DNA of 64,000 bases from Malurus cyaneus samueli (GCA_009741485.1 CM019218.1:51112754-51176753); one strand, 5' to 3'. Shown: positions 9,601 through 24,600, counted from the stretch's first letter. The notes: generated by a model not told the origin, from the letters alone. Numbers and translations are program-made.

Positions 9601-12600
9601 AGAGTTCTGTCTGTTTTCTGTGCTGACTTCTTGCCTTCCTGCTGCATAAATCCAATTTTGCCTTCCCCAGCAGCAGCATGCACCATTGTGCTTTACCATT
9701 AGATTATTTATTTTCCATTCAGAGTGGCTGCAGAGGGAGAGGCTGAGCTTTCACTTTCAGCCTAGAACCAAAAGTGAACTTTTTATTCAAAAAGCAGAAC
9801 CAAAACTGAACTGTTTTGGTGCCAAAACGTTTCTTCTTGGGAGGAAACCCTGGGTAGTGGAGTGGGAGGGCGTTTTGCTGCATCCAGCATCAAATCCCCC
9901 TTGGTTCTGCTCCCTCCCCTCCAGATGTTGGGCCCCACCACAACTGGGAGGGAGGGGGCTCATGGGAGGGAATTTTGTGGTGCACTGAGGTCCCACGTGT
10001 TGCCTGCAGCTCCACATTGGTCTGTGAGATGGGCAGGAGTGAGTCTGAACCCCTTTGGCCTTGGCCTGCCTTCACAGGGAGCTCCTGGAACTCCATAAAA
10101 GTCATTGGATTCCTCTAAAGCTAGTGTGGAAATTGTATTGGGACAAGAAAATGGAATAATTTTCTTTTAACTGGAGTGTGTGCCAGCTTTGTGGGTGAGA
10201 GGCTTGGAACTGCTTTAATTCTGTGAGAAAGTGAATTAGTTTGAAGTAGTTAATGGTGATGGATTTAAAATCCATATATTTAGTGCAGTTGGCTGAGAGA
10301 ATCCCAGTTTGGAAGAACTAATGCATATTTCAGTAATTTACATATAATATTTCTTTACATTCTCTTTTCAGCTTTTGTTTAGAAAGCTGAATTTTTATTA
10401 GAGCAGTAGGTGTGATATTTAATTGAAATGTGTCAGATAATGATGGTTTCAATTGTGTGGGGGGAAAAATCATTATTGTAACAAAGCTTTTTGGATCCAG
10501 CTTTAGGTGAAAAAGGTCATTTTTTGTAAGGTTGTCAGATTTCTTCTGGAGGTCCTAGTGTTTCTTTTCATCTGTTTAGGAGAATTTGTACCTGTGTCAT
10601 GGTTTAACTAGTACTGCCAAGGTGGTGTGTTGCATGAAGGTGAGTTTATCTCTGAAAATACTGCAGAAATCTGCAGTAAAACCTTGTTCACTCTTGTGTC
10701 AGGTGTGGGGCAGTTCTGTGCTAAAACTGCCTTATAGATGCACGTTTCTATCCCTATGGGTGGACTGTTCAAATTCTTTATATCCAGTGGAACACTTGTA
10801 TTGCCCAGAAGTGGATGTACTTGATTTGGGGTCTGAAGACATGATTTACCTAACGGGTTTAATTGGTTTTCCCAGGACTAAAAATACTTGAGGTATATTT
10901 GTGTAAGAAGTCAGGACACTCAGAATTTAACAGAACAGACGGGGTCAAGAGGATTCACTCACACAGGATGTGTTTCCCACAGTGGGAGCACTGCTCCTGA
11001 TTTTTAACCTCAGGTGTTAGCATAACTGCCCTTAAAATCCAGCATGCAGGTATCCTCAGAGAACAGATGTTTGGGCTGCTCTTCAAACTGAATCCACATT
11101 CTGATGAACTTGAGGAAAACTTTGCCACTGCTCTGTATAGGCCTTGAGCTCGGGTTTGACACCACTCCCCTTTGGTGGGGAATCCTTGTGTCATGCAGGA
11201 GGCAGGAAACTGAGACCTGATCTTCGAAATAAATAATCCTCCTTCCCTAGGGATGCCAGTGGGTTTTCATTCCTCACCCCTGCATCCATGGGGTGGTGAC
11301 AGCAGTGGGTGTGTGCTCCTGGTCCTTTGCTTCCCGTCATCCTTATCAGGTGATAGAGACCAGAGTCCCATGTTCTTTCTGTGACTCAGGACACGTTTGT
11401 CCAGCAATCTGTATCTTGGTGTGACTCTGGCCTGGTTAATGTTTGTTTATGGTGACCAGCTGGGCCAAATCTGGTGAGAAAGGGTTGCCTCAAAACATTG
11501 ATTTGGTTTTGATAAGCTTTAGTAGGGAAGAGGGAAGCTGAGGGCTTGGACTTGATGTCCATCTTCCTGTAACCCAGTTGGTTACAGCATTGACACGCTG
11601 TCCTCACAGGCAGAAGTGACACCCCAGAAGCAGATCTGGTGCTTGCTGATGTGCTGTCGCCAGGATGTCAGGACAGTCTGGGAGCTCGGCTGTGGATTGC
11701 AGCATGTGTGGGGTCATTTACACCCTCGGGCTGGGGAGGGAAAGGAGGTTTTAAACTGTTTGGTCTGTTGTGGCTCACTTGAAACATAGTGGATGGGTCT
11801 TGATGTATGTGAGCCATTGCAGACTGCTGCCTGTCTGTGTCCACAGCTGTCTCCTGATGCTACTAAAAATAGTAACATTACAGAATTAAACAATTTTAAA
11901 ATATTTTCTTGGAAGCTTTTATCTAGTGCATAGAAAAAAAACAAACCCACACCTCCAGAGCAACTCAAGTGTTCGACCTGATTATTTTGAATGAAAGGTA
12001 GACTTTAAAGAAATTGTATTTATAACTATGGAACATACTGTAATTGTGCTCCAAGGTACAAAATATTTAAAAATTTTGTGCCTGTGGCGTGGAAGCATAA
12101 GCAGGTAACTGTAGCAGAATTGGGAAGTGGATGCAATATCATTTTTGTCCAGCTGGACTTTGCATTACATGCCCAAACTTGTTCTCAGTTTCTGCAGCTT
12201 AATCCCCCTTCACTTTCCTGCAGACAATTATAGATTGGTGACATAGTTTGCACTGAGGAATTGGCAGTTACAGAATCTCCTGTGTACTGGCAGCTCTCAA
12301 TGACTTTCTACTGGGAAGAGCTGTTGCCTGTTTTCAGTGGCAGCTCCTGCTGGGACATTCTCGGGATATTTTACCCCCCTCTTAAAGCTGCTGGGACCAG
12401 CTGCTTTGAGAGGGCACAGCTGCTGGGGATGGTTCAGTGGGCTCCTGCTTCGAGCAGCATCATTGTGGTGCTGCTATTGGGCAAGGGGTTGTGCTCAGCT
12501 GTTTTACTGTGCTCAGGTGTTTCACTGTGCTCAGGTGATGTGCTCGGCCCTGTGCAGGTATCTCAGGAAGGTTTCAGCAGCTGCTGTGGGTGTTTCTGTG

Positions 12601-15600
12601 CACATTAAAGCCGCTCAGGGAAAGTGATTTCCTTTGATGGTTTGGTGCTCTGAGGATGCTCTGCCTCTTCTGTGGGTTCTCAGTTTCTCTCCTTGTGCTG
12701 CCCCTGCAGCTGCAGGATTGCTTCTGTCACCACAGGTTTCTGCCTTCTTCCTAGAACGTCCCACTTGTATGTGGAACTGCTGCTTTCAACTAAGACAATG
12801 AAATATTTTTCTGTGTTTTCATTGAAAAAATACTCAAGCTTTAAATTAGCCAGCTCTTCCCTCCCCCCCTTCAGCTGTGTAAGTTCAGCCTAAAGCTTTC
12901 AACTTCTCTCAGTTGTCCTTTTGCATCATCAGACATCTTCCAAGGTAGTTTCCCAACTTCATGTGTAGAATTTAGTGTAGCTTTAGTGTAAGAGGGGTCA
13001 GGAATGAAGAAAACTGACACAGAAATTTTGCTTTCTGAAATTCTCTCTATTGAAAGATATTCACTCATTAAAATTCCAGTCCTTCAAAACATCTTGAGAC
13101 TTTGCACTTAATTGCCATGTGTCATCCCTATTGAACGTTTGAATTGAAAGCTCAAGGTAGCAGTGCTTCCCTGCAGCATGATGTACATGTCTCTTCCCCC
13201 ACCCGCTTTGGTCTTCTCCAAGTTTTGGAGTGAGGCATCTCCTGCTTCAGCAGCAATAGGAGCTGTTGGAGATGTCCCTGCCTGGAGTATCAGCAATCCA
13301 GGTCCAACAAGAGCTGGGGTGAAGAACATCCAACTAAGATAGTGGAAACTAAGAGGCAAAAGAGGTTGCCTCACTTGAATGTCCCCCATATGCTTTTTTA
13401 GTCTCTCCCCCCTGTATAATGTAGAGAAGCTCCATTATTTAGGAGTGAGAAATTGTCCATCTGCTGCACTCTTTCTTTTTGTTTTTTAACAATAGACACC
13501 TTATGGGGTGCTATGGTGCCTGGTTACACACTGCATTTGGAGAGCGAGAGGAGGTCTGTGAAGGTGAAGACTTGAGTTACAGAAGGAGTCCGAGGTGTCC
13601 TACATCACGTGTTCTGTGCGGAGGGTTTTATTGTGCTGTTTAACACTGCCCAGTGTCTGCATTGCATATTTCCAGGAGATGTCACCTGAGTTGCTTGGCT
13701 CATGACAAAACACTGCACCCTGTGAGTGCTGAGGGCATACAGAGAACACACCTCCCAGCCTGGACAGCTGCCTGGCTCCTGCCCTCCTTGGGGACAGACC
13801 TTGACACCTTCCTTTCAATGAGCAAGTCCATTTGTTACCTAAGAAATACCCTCTGCTGCCTGCCTATGCATGACTTAAGACTGTGTCCTGTCTGAAATTC
13901 TAAATGGAAGGTGCCCTCGGTGTTGCAGGGAGCATCTGTCTGTTGTGTTCTCCAACAGCTCCAGAGAGCCAGAGCCCTGCAGTGTTCCCCAGGAGTGGGC
14001 CATGGTGGGTGCTGTGCTATGGGCATGGGCAGGAGCCAGAGAGAGTGACATTTGCAGGCTGGATTTTGAGCTTAAGCTGTGATTTGATTTGAATTTTTAC
14101 CCTCCAAAAATCTGTTCTTTAAAAAAATTACATCTTTTCCTTCAGCTCTCTTGTCAAGGAGCTTGACAATAAATGAAAGCTTGCAGATTACTGTAACATT
14201 TATGGTTCAAATTCTAATGTCCCTCCTCTTGTATGTTCGAAGCACCTACTTATACTGCTTTTCTTCTGAGACACTGAACTTCTCTATGCTGAAAGAATTC
14301 TCCATATTTTGGGAAGCAGGAGTGTCTTGGGCCCCTGCCCTGCTTTGATTGAGGCCTCATCAGCCTTGGTGCTTCAGTGTCTTCAGTCTCCTAAAAAATG
14401 TCTGATGCAACTAATTAAAAACCAATTTCCATTTACCTATGTGCTACTGGTCGTTTTCAGGACAGGGAAATTGTGTGAGCAGACCTCGAGTTTGTGTACT
14501 GATTTGAAACTTCAAAGTTTGAACACTGAATTACTTTAAATAATTAATGCCTAAATATACTGGATTAGCATAACAAAAGGCTGTCTGGAAAATCCGGGAA
14601 GGGAAAGGAGGGCTCAGGATGAGCCACCTCTTTGCTTAACACTGAAGAGTTGTTAAGGGATGTCTCCAGCGCTATTAGCAGAGAAGGTTTTAACTTGACT
14701 GTTGTAATTTAGCTCCTGAGGTTTGAAATTAAGCAGGAGAACATAAGGATTGATCTGAAAAGGAGCATTTTGGTGTGTGGGAAAAGCACTTGACACCCGA
14801 GAGTCATGGGATGCCCTTGGGGAGGAAGGAGTTAGAGAGGGTTTGGTTGATGATGTGGAGCTATAACCTGTATTTACTTCCTACTTCCCTCCTTCCGGAA
14901 TTTCGCTCTTAGGACTAAAATTGAGCTCGTTGCTGAGTCCTGGGCTCACCCCATCGCTGGGGTGACTTGTGACTGCAGGCTTTTCCCGGGAGTTAGGGCT
15001 TGGATCCTGTCAGACCTGCTTTGTAAGTGTGGCGGGGCTACAAACTGCTGTGGTCCAGAACTGCTCTAAAAATGGAAAAATTGCTTAATTTTGGGAATGT
15101 AAGGACCTGGAGGGCCCTGTGAAGAAAGAGTGGCATGGCCACCCCTGTAATTAGGAGAGCTCAATCATGTCAATTACGCTGGCTGGATTTGCAGAGTTGT
15201 TTGGTTTATAATAGTAATTTATCTCCTATGGCAGAGAGCAGAGGGTAGTAAGTAGTGTGGTGTAAGTCTCACTGAGGAGTGAAATCAAGCAGGCAGGGAT
15301 GTGTGAGCAGAAGCCTTTAGATGATAACTCGACCCTCTGAGGGCTGACCCTTGTGCCTGTCTGTGCAGTGTCTGCAGCTGGGGCTATGCAGTTACAGCTG
15401 GGCACAAGGGTAAAGAGTAAAAAAAACCCAAATACTTATTTAAAAACAGACAAATTTCAGGGCCTTGAGTGTGTTTGTCCTAATGCATGTCTGTCATTAA
15501 GGTCACATTTGTTTCTGAGCTGCACTGGTGCCGTGCCTGTGGCAGAAGGGTGAGTGGGAGGGTGTGCTGCTTAGGCTCAGCTGCCTGCACATCACCAGGT

Positions 15601-18600
15601 TGCAGAGTTTGCCTCTGTGAGTGGCGTTTTCCCCAGAGTGCTGCCCTCCAGACTGATCTTGGGGGTTTTGGGGCAAGGGAGGAGGGGAGCAGTGTGTGTT
15701 GGGAGGAGTGTGATAGAGCCAGCAGTGGTTGTGCAAGCTGAGAACACGACAGAGGTGTGAGCTGGAGGTGCCTCTGGCACAGAGCAGGGCCACCGCCTCT
15801 CTGTCCCTATCTCCTGGGGTTGTCTGTGTCAAAGAACGTGAACTCAAGGCAGATTTGCTTTGTCATCCTGACTTTGGCTTTTGCCACTGTGAATTTCTCT
15901 TCAGTTTCTGGAAGCTTCTTTTCAGTTCTCTACTGGGAAGTCCAAAAGGCATTGAAACACATAGAAGGGCTCACCCCAAACACCCCCCACCACACTGATC
16001 GTGGGATGGGGTGGGAGTGGGGAGGTGGGTTTGGAAATATCTAATCACAAACGGGGGCAAATCTGTTTCCAGCATGCGTTGTTCTTTAGTTAGTTTTTAA
16101 CTCGATGCTGCAGAGGAGTGTTGTTGTTTCCCAATGGCAAAGCGCACTGAAATATGACCCCGGGATGGGAGTGCTGGCCCCAGGCCTGTGTGCACAAATA
16201 GCCCACTACCTTCTGAAGGCTGTTTGCAGCCCAGCAAATAAACACAGCCAGGCTGCCTCACAAAGAGTTGCAGTAGAAATCTGCCCCTCAGAGCTTTTAT
16301 TTTTTCCTCTCAATGTCAATAAAACGTCAGTACCACTGATTCCGGAATCATCACTCACAAGATGTTGTGGTCCGTCTGAAAATGTAGTTATGTAGTAGAG
16401 GATTAGGAAGAGAAAGAGCTGCATTGCTTTCTTTTGTATCTCCTACAATACCTTTTGCCTTGGATTGCTGTACTACAGGAAGAAATGCTAGTGCAAACTA
16501 AGCTCCAGCTCATGGTGTTAGCTGGGTGAGCGAGCAGGAGTCTCTTGGCACAGCCCTGGTGTGAGTTATGTAAATCTTGTGCAGTGTATAAGCAACAGGC
16601 GGTTGGTGACGTAAAACTGAGCATTTGTCTCTGTTTACTGGCTAATGTGACATGGCCCCTTCCTGCAGCATTTGACTGAGCTGGCGGGATTAAATAGAGC
16701 CCTGACACTCCTAAGTAGAAAACGCCCCAGGCTGAATCATGGTTTCTGCTCTGGAATTCAGAGTTTTGGCCACGGCATGGGACCCGGTGGCTCCTGTGTT
16801 GGACCAAAGTCCGCTCGTCATGGATGGCAAAGGTCTGGCTATGAGGCTGGGGTTGCTGTATTGCTGATTGATCCCCGTGGCCATGTTGTGCAGGACATTC
16901 CTCCAGTGCCTCCTTAGCAGAATGTCAGGAACTCCTGTGACTCACACAGCGATTATCTGCTGGCTGGTGTGGATGGATTGATTGCCCTATTGATGGGGTC
17001 CTCTCCCAGTGGACCCAGAGTGGCTCTACCCCCTGCTGTTGTCCCCCAGTCTGGTGCTGCAATTCGGGTCCCCTGAATTTTCCATGAGGAGAAAGTGACA
17101 CTGCTCCCATGCAGTTCGGATTTTATCCCAAATGTCCGATTTGAATATTTTTTGCCATGAACACTGCAGGAATTGAACAGGAGGCAGTTTCTTTACTCAC
17201 TGTTTCAAGCCTCTTTCCAGCTGGCAAGCAGCCCCACAAGCCCTGTGTTTGCTCTTGGTCAGGGTCATGCTGCAAATGTTTCTCTTGCTTTCACCTTGGC
17301 TCTCTGACTCGGACACATGACACCCCACTGCTATCCAGCCCCTCAATATGTCACTGTGCCCACACAGAGCAGCTTCTGCAGCGTTTTGGTTTAGGTGGTG
17401 ATTCCCACTTTGTGAAGCCTTGGTTTTGTTGTTTTTTTTCTACGCTGCTCAAAAAAGCAACACAGATTTCTGTAATCATGAATAAAAAAAGCAGTTGTTA
17501 TGCCCATTGCGTTTGGGGAGATTTTACTCATCTCCATTCTCACAGCACCCACTCACAACATGTAAATTAGGGCCACAACCTCTCAGACGTGTATAAACAG
17601 AGGAATTACATGACTTGCCAAACACTTACGTAATGACTTAATAGTATATCGTGGAACTGAGCTAAGGCTCATGAATCCTCTTCCTGCCTGACTGTTCCTC
17701 TTCTCACATTAATTATCATGAGTTGTAACTACACCCTGGTTCAGGAATCAATAGCATTGTGGCTTTCTGAATGTCCTTAATATATCACAGACTCGAACTG
17801 TCATTTATCTTCATTCAGTGAGAACTTTTGACTCAGGTGGTTTGTAAGCTCCTGTGAGTTGTGACTAGCCAGAGCTGAGCAGGCACTTTATTGATGAATA
17901 AACAGTTCATACCTGATGGTATGTTTCAAAAACAGCCAGGCTGGAGTAGCTACCAGTGCCCTTTGGCCCTAAAAGTTATCAGAAGAGTGTTCTTCATGTT
18001 TTGTTCCCCTTGTTCTCCTTTTGGACCTTGTGTACCAAAATAAAATGGAGAGGTTTGGTCCTTTTGAAATAATGTGAGGTAACAAGGCTGGTGTGAAGAA
18101 ACTGCCCTGTGTTTGCCTCCTATGGCATGGTTCTTCTCCCAGTGTTTTCCTGAACTGTTCAGCAAGTTTCGTGAAGAACTGTTGGAGTAGAGGTCTCCAA
18201 GATTGTAAGGTCCAAGATTTCCAGGAAAGCTAGAAGCGGAATAGAAAAGTGATCTAAACCAGTGTCCCTGGCAAAGAGAAATGCTGTATTTTGAGCTCTG
18301 TTATATTGGAGAATCCACGTGGAATAGAGATAGAAGCTTTAAAAAACACATGAGCAGCAGAGCTATTATAGTCTGGATGTTTTTGCTGAACTGTTTGGGA
18401 TGACACATGTGCACCTGTGTGAAGCGCCTGACCCACCTATACTTCAGCTTGTAATGCACATTTTTCCTTTGCAGGAATCTACAAGCTGCCATCGGAGCCT
18501 ACTATGATTTCGAGAGTCCAAATATCAATGTCCCCTCCATGTCGTTTGTGGAAGATGTCACCATAGGTGAAGGAGAGTCCATCCCTCCTGATACCCAGTT

Positions 18601-21600
18601 TACAAAAACGTGGAGGATACAGAACACAGGTGAGACTTTTGGACTGCAGCAAACCCCACGCATCAGGTGCTGGGATCCAAAAAGGAGGGATGCTGGCTCG
18701 AGGCAAATGGTTCATGTGCACTCACCTGGTCTGGAGCCACCCTTAGGTGCTGCCAGGCCATGCAAGTTCCTCTTCCTGGGTTGGCACAAGCATTTTGTGG
18801 CAGGATGTGCAGCTCAGTCAGGTCACCGGTCTTGTTCCTTGTGCCACCCCACAAACTCTAGGAAACTTGTGGACAAATGAGGCAGTGACACAAGGGTCAT
18901 GTGACTGGTTCACTTCTGGCAGAATTGCCTTTTCATATTTTGAGAGGTGCAGGGCTAGAGTAACCACATTCCAGTTTGAAATAAGTCAAAGCAGTGAGTG
19001 GGATCCGGGAAGTGAGGCTGGGCAAAGTGCATTCCCAGTGCTTGGTCTGGTGGGATGCAGAGAGGGAAATGAGATCCATGGATGCAAAGGAATCCCTTGT
19101 CCTCAAGCAGTGCAGTGACAGGATGGTGCATGAAGATTTACAACTGTGTGTCTGAATTTAACTGACCTGCTTGTACTTGTGTGAGCAGGAACAATCTCAC
19201 ACAGAGGTGTGATGTTGGGAGTCATCAACGAGTCAGGTTCATCTCATAGTTTTTCTGCTTCTGAATAGCTACAGTACCTAGGTTGAATATCACAGTATGG
19301 CAGAGACTAAAACCACACCAAATATGTTAGAGATTTCATCAGAACATGGGGGGATGTTTAAGAACACTGATTTATAGAGAATGTGTTCTTGAGGAAGGGT
19401 TTAATATTTCAGTGTACTTTTTCTACCTCCTTTTGTTTTAAAGTAAAATGGGTGACATGTGAAACTTGCTTGAAGTCCAGTTATGTGAAAAGTTCACTGG
19501 CAATTTTTTTATAACTGTTCCAAGTACTGGTCTTACAAATCTAGTAAGTGTGATAGATCTTGTTTCTCCCCTCTTAGTATCTCAGTTTATGTGTGTTATG
19601 ACTACACCTCTATCTTGGGCCCTTCTGACTCCTCCCTTCCTTGTTCCTCTGATGAGCCCTTTCCTGCAGGCAGAATCAGCCTTAATTTAGCATCCTAGTT
19701 CAGGGGATGTTTCATTGTTCTTGGAATGTTTCACCTTCTGAAATCCTGGGGCTTCTAAAATGAGAGGCAGGAGTTCATTTTGATTTAGGATTTCCTGGCG
19801 AGGCCGACATTTGTTTTGGCTTCTGTGTGGTTCAAACCTGTCTTGTCACACTGCCCATCCGTGTCCTAACAGTGGTGCTGGAGGCCAGGGTTTGGTAGTG
19901 AAGGAAGTGAAGCTTCACATGCTGGTTATAACTCTGCAGTGTGAGGAGGACTGCAGCATTTGAAAACCATTCTTTGGTTTAATTAAGGTGTACTATCAAA
20001 GGGCTGTAGTGTTTCAGATAATATCTACTTGTTAGGCAGATAACTGAAGCAATGCCAAGGTTTTTAACAGCTCTACAGGAGTCCTTGATTACATGATTTC
20101 AGTTCTAGAACACAAAATACCTGAGGCGTGTGTCACTGGAGCGTTGCAGGTCTGATGAGTGTGACAGGAAGAGCTCAGAAATTGTCAGTTTGAGGCATGT
20201 GAGCTATGAGCTCAGTTCAGTCAGGTTCTCCTGTGTGTCAGTGAAAAACAATGCCCTGCTCTGGTACCTGCAGGACAAGGTGGCCTTGTCTGCCAAAAGA
20301 GCGATTTGTGTACTAGAACCATTGTTGAAAGAGCAGCAGGATATAACAGCCTGGCTTCCTCTTGCCACTCTGCCCCCAGCTGCTGCTGGCTCTGCAGGAC
20401 ACTCTCTGCAGTTTATCATCTCCAGAGAGAAGAGTATATTGAAATAGAATGACATAATCATAATTTCATTTTATGAGGCTTATCAGTTGCAGCGTTCTAG
20501 GCACCTTGCAAGCCTAAACCCATTAAACCCGATAAAAATCACATAAATAATTTAAACTAAACCATGTTGCTGGGCTGGCAACCTCTGCAGATGAGACTTC
20601 ATGCTCAAGTGCCCCACACCCCTGGCCGAGGTCAGCCAGACACCCAGCTCCTCTTTCAGAGCCCTGCTCTCTCAGCACCTTCCCTGCTGTACTGGTACAT
20701 CCCCCACACTGAACATCCCACTGCACTTGTGCACATCCTGCTCTCCCTGTGAGGTTGTGAATTCCACAAACAAGGACTTCACGAGAAAACCAGTCCTTGC
20801 CATGTCTTCACTGGAGTATCCACAGGGATTAAATTAGCAGGCAAGCTGTTGCAAAGGATGCTCCTTGAGGTAATGTGAGGTCAGAGCAGCCTCCGGCGCG
20901 CTCGCCTCCGACCAGACGGAGCAGTTCCAAGCTTCATGGTGGTTCAGGCTTTCCGTAGCCATTTCCGTCATCCTCAGCTGAGCAGGAGGTGTTTCTCAGT
21001 CGTTGGCATAGTCATGTCACATGACTGGGGAAGAAGCAAAAGAAAATTGTGCTAAACTGATTTTTCATGAGTCTCAAAAGCACTTTTCCTTTCTGTCTGC
21101 CCCAGCACTTGTTATCTTTGGCAGCTGTGCCTGCATGCAGGAGCTGTTTTCTGTCTCACTGATTGCCAGGTCACGCTATCAGTCCCAGTGTCTGCAGTCT
21201 AAACATGGATCTCCACAGATAAATTGTGTGTTCACAACCCTTGCTACCTTTGCAAGCCTGAGAAAAGAGTTGGTGCAAGGAGAGAAATAAATCCATTTCG
21301 GAAATAGTGCTGGCACTTCAGTTACAGCTCAAATTATGAGTTCCTTTTGAGACTTCTAACAGGCTTAGGAAGAAATGAATACCTGAAAGGAAATGTTGCC
21401 AGCACTTTATATAAATAACAGGTATTTGATGTGGCATGGTTCAGGAGCCTCATGGAGGGAGACAGAAATGGGGGCACCCACGCAGCTCTGCCCTTGTCTA
21501 TGCCTCTGGCCCTGGGGAAGGGGAGGTGTGTGTAGATTAAGGTGTTTTTTTTGGTTGGGAGTGGGGGTTTTTTTGTTTGGTTTTTTTCAGCCGTTACACT

Positions 21601-24600
21601 GCGACTTTGAGAATTTTTCTGTATAGCAAAGTCCTAGAGATTACTGAAACAGAAACATCAATTTTTCCACTGGTTATGCACCAGTTAAGGCTGCACCTAA
21701 ATGTACCAGTTAAGGCTGCTCCGAAAACCAGGCTTCCTCAGCATCCACTGTTGCTGTGTCCTGCGTGTCTTTGTTCCCTCTGACCATCCAACAATTGCAC
21801 AACTGTTTTAACAAGCGTGTTTCATCCAGTCTTACACAAACAGACAAAGCTTTTGCTGGTGCGCTGTCAGTAATTCCCTCTCCTGTCTACTCCCAGGGAC
21901 AGAGGCGTGGCCCCCAGGGGTTTGCCTGAAGTACGTCGGTGGAGACCAGTTTGGCCATGTGAACATGGTGATGGTGAGGTCCCTGGAGCCACAGGAGATG
22001 GCCGATGTCAGCGTGCAGATGTGCAGCCCCAGCACCGCCGGAATGTATCAGGGACAGTGGCGGATGTGCACTGCCACGGGACTCTACTACGGAGGTGAGC
22101 AGCCCCTTTGCCAGCATTCCCACTGGGGACAGCAGGGACACGGCTGGCCCCTGGGCTGTGCTCTGATAACAGAGCGGGAGGGCAGAGGTCTGCCAGCCCC
22201 GGGCCTAAATATAGAACACAGAGTGGAGGAAAACATCGAGGGAGCTGCTTTGTTGTCTCGGTCAGTGTTTTCTAAGCACTGGAACAAATTACAGATTACA
22301 TAAAACTCTGGAAAACAAAGGGATGTGCGCAGCTCTCCTGGAGACTCTCTCCCAGTCGGTCCTTGCTGGGATTCTTTCCCAGTTTCCCATTGCTTAACAT
22401 AGTGAACTGCATATAAGCATAAAATAGTAGGGAAAACCTCATGAGAGAAGTTAATGCCCAGGGTTTAATGCAGTGATTTAGTGCATCCCCTGTGAGCCAT
22501 TTCTCTGTTTAAAGAACATGTTTGGCTATTTTGCCTGGTGCTTCAGCCTGGGCCTCCAACATGTGCCTTCAGTGCAGCCTTTCCACTTTTTCTGTGAGCT
22601 TTAGTTTACACTGAGAACACCTTTGTGTCTCTCTTGGCAGTTGGGAGTATCCCAAGTTTCAGGGTTTGAATGAGAGGTGTTGGCACACGGAGGCAAAAAT
22701 ACTAGTGCCCAGAAGGACAGGGGGCTGCTGGCAACACTGGCACTGCTTTGTGGCTCCTCAGTGTCTGGAGAGGACCCAGTGTGTCCCTGTGGGATGGGCA
22801 GGGATATCCCCATGTCCAGCTTGCGTTGCTGGTCCCAACATATTGTGTGCTCATAAAGCCGAGGGTTTGTGGAGGGTTCCCAGCCAGACCATGGGAGGCG
22901 TCCCAATATTGCCAGAAGTTGCCCATTTTGCCAGAACGTGAAGATTAAACCCCTTTGGCTGCCAAACGCCGAGTCCGAGAGACTCTTGCCCTGCAGCGGA
23001 GCTCGTGGGTTTGGTGTCGGCTGCGCCGAGGTCCCGCCCGGCGGTCCCGGGGGTCCCATCGTGGGTGGGGGGCCCGGCGGTGCCAGCCCGGGGCAGCACC
23101 GGGGCCGCGGCCGCAGGAGGGCGGCAGAGGGCGCTGCGGGGCCGCTCCCGGGCCGCGGTGGGGGCGGGTATGGGGGGAGTGTCAGTTGTGGGGGTTTGTG
23201 TGGGTTCGCAAATGGGGGTGAGGAGGGGGGATGCGTGTGTCTGTCTGCAGGGCCAGTGGTGTGTGTGCAGGGCGGTCAGTGGTATATGTGCATACAAGGA
23301 TCCGTGGTGCGTGTATGCAGGGGTCAGTGGGGATGTGTGGACAGTTTTCAGTGAGGGGAGATGCACACACGAGATTAGTGCTGTGTCCCAGCCCTGGCAG
23401 GGTGCAGAGTTCCCTAAGCAAGTCATGAGCCCCTAAGGTAAAATTCCTCTGTTCTTACTTGGCTCCTAAAATTCAAACTGGGGGCACTGGAACTAGTAGT
23501 GTTGAGACTTCATAAAAATGTGCTTTAAGTTTAAGTCTTTTTCTTGCTGGTGTAAAAGGTGGAACTCATGTTCTATTTTGCTCCTGCCCCTTCTTCGTAA
23601 ACTCCTGCCTAGTGACAGCCCAAATGTGTGTCTTTCCACAGATGTCATCTGGGTGATCCTCAGCGTGGAAGTTGGAGGACTTCTGGGTGTCACACAGCAG
23701 CTGTCATCCTTTGAAACAGAGTTCAACACGCAGCCGCATCGCAAGGTAGAAGGAAACTTTAACCCGTTCGCCTCTCCACAGAAGAACAGGCAACCAGATG
23801 AAAACAACCTAAAAGACCCTGGGGGTTCCGAGCTAGGCACAATCAGCAAAAACACATGGGGGCCTGCTCCTGACCAAATCGAACAAGATCAGAATGGACT
23901 GTCACAAAACTCTGTAAATCTCTCCCCCAGCAGTCACTCGAACAACTTGTCGGTAGTGACGTACAGTAAGGTAGGTGCCCTGGGCGAGCAGGAGAACGGG
24001 TAGGGGAGGAGCCTGGCAGGTGTGTAATTGCTCTTCCTTCCAAACTGCAAAGCCCTTCTGCTTCTGCCAGACCTGCTAAGGAAGGTTCTGAATTTGACTG
24101 TCTGACTCTGCCAACTCCTCATGTTATATTAAAATATTTTTTGCCTCTGATAGACTCTACCAGATCCACCTTTTTGTTTTTGCTTCAAGTCCTTCTTAAA
24201 ATTTATATAACCTTGTTTGGGTGCTGTAACCACAAGTGGCCGGAGCCTGCTCCGGTTGCATGTGCAAATAAGTCAAAATATCTCTCTAGATGTGTCCTGA
24301 GTTTGACATAATTTTGAACAGAGAACAAATAACCACACCCTCAAACTTCAGATTAGTCAGATAACTTCTCTTTAGCTGGTGTGGGGAGACTACAGAGCTC
24401 ACCATTTGATCCCAGAAGCTGCCTGCAGGAACAGTCAATCAAAGGACTGTTCCTGTCTGTGTCCTTGTCTTGTTCATAATTGTAGGTGACTTTTAAATTA
24501 TCTTTACTTTAAATCTCTCTCAAAAGCTTGCTTGGTGGATGCTATATGAGTCTGAGTGATATTTTGACTGTTTTTATTTGCTTGTGTGTGAAAAATGAAT

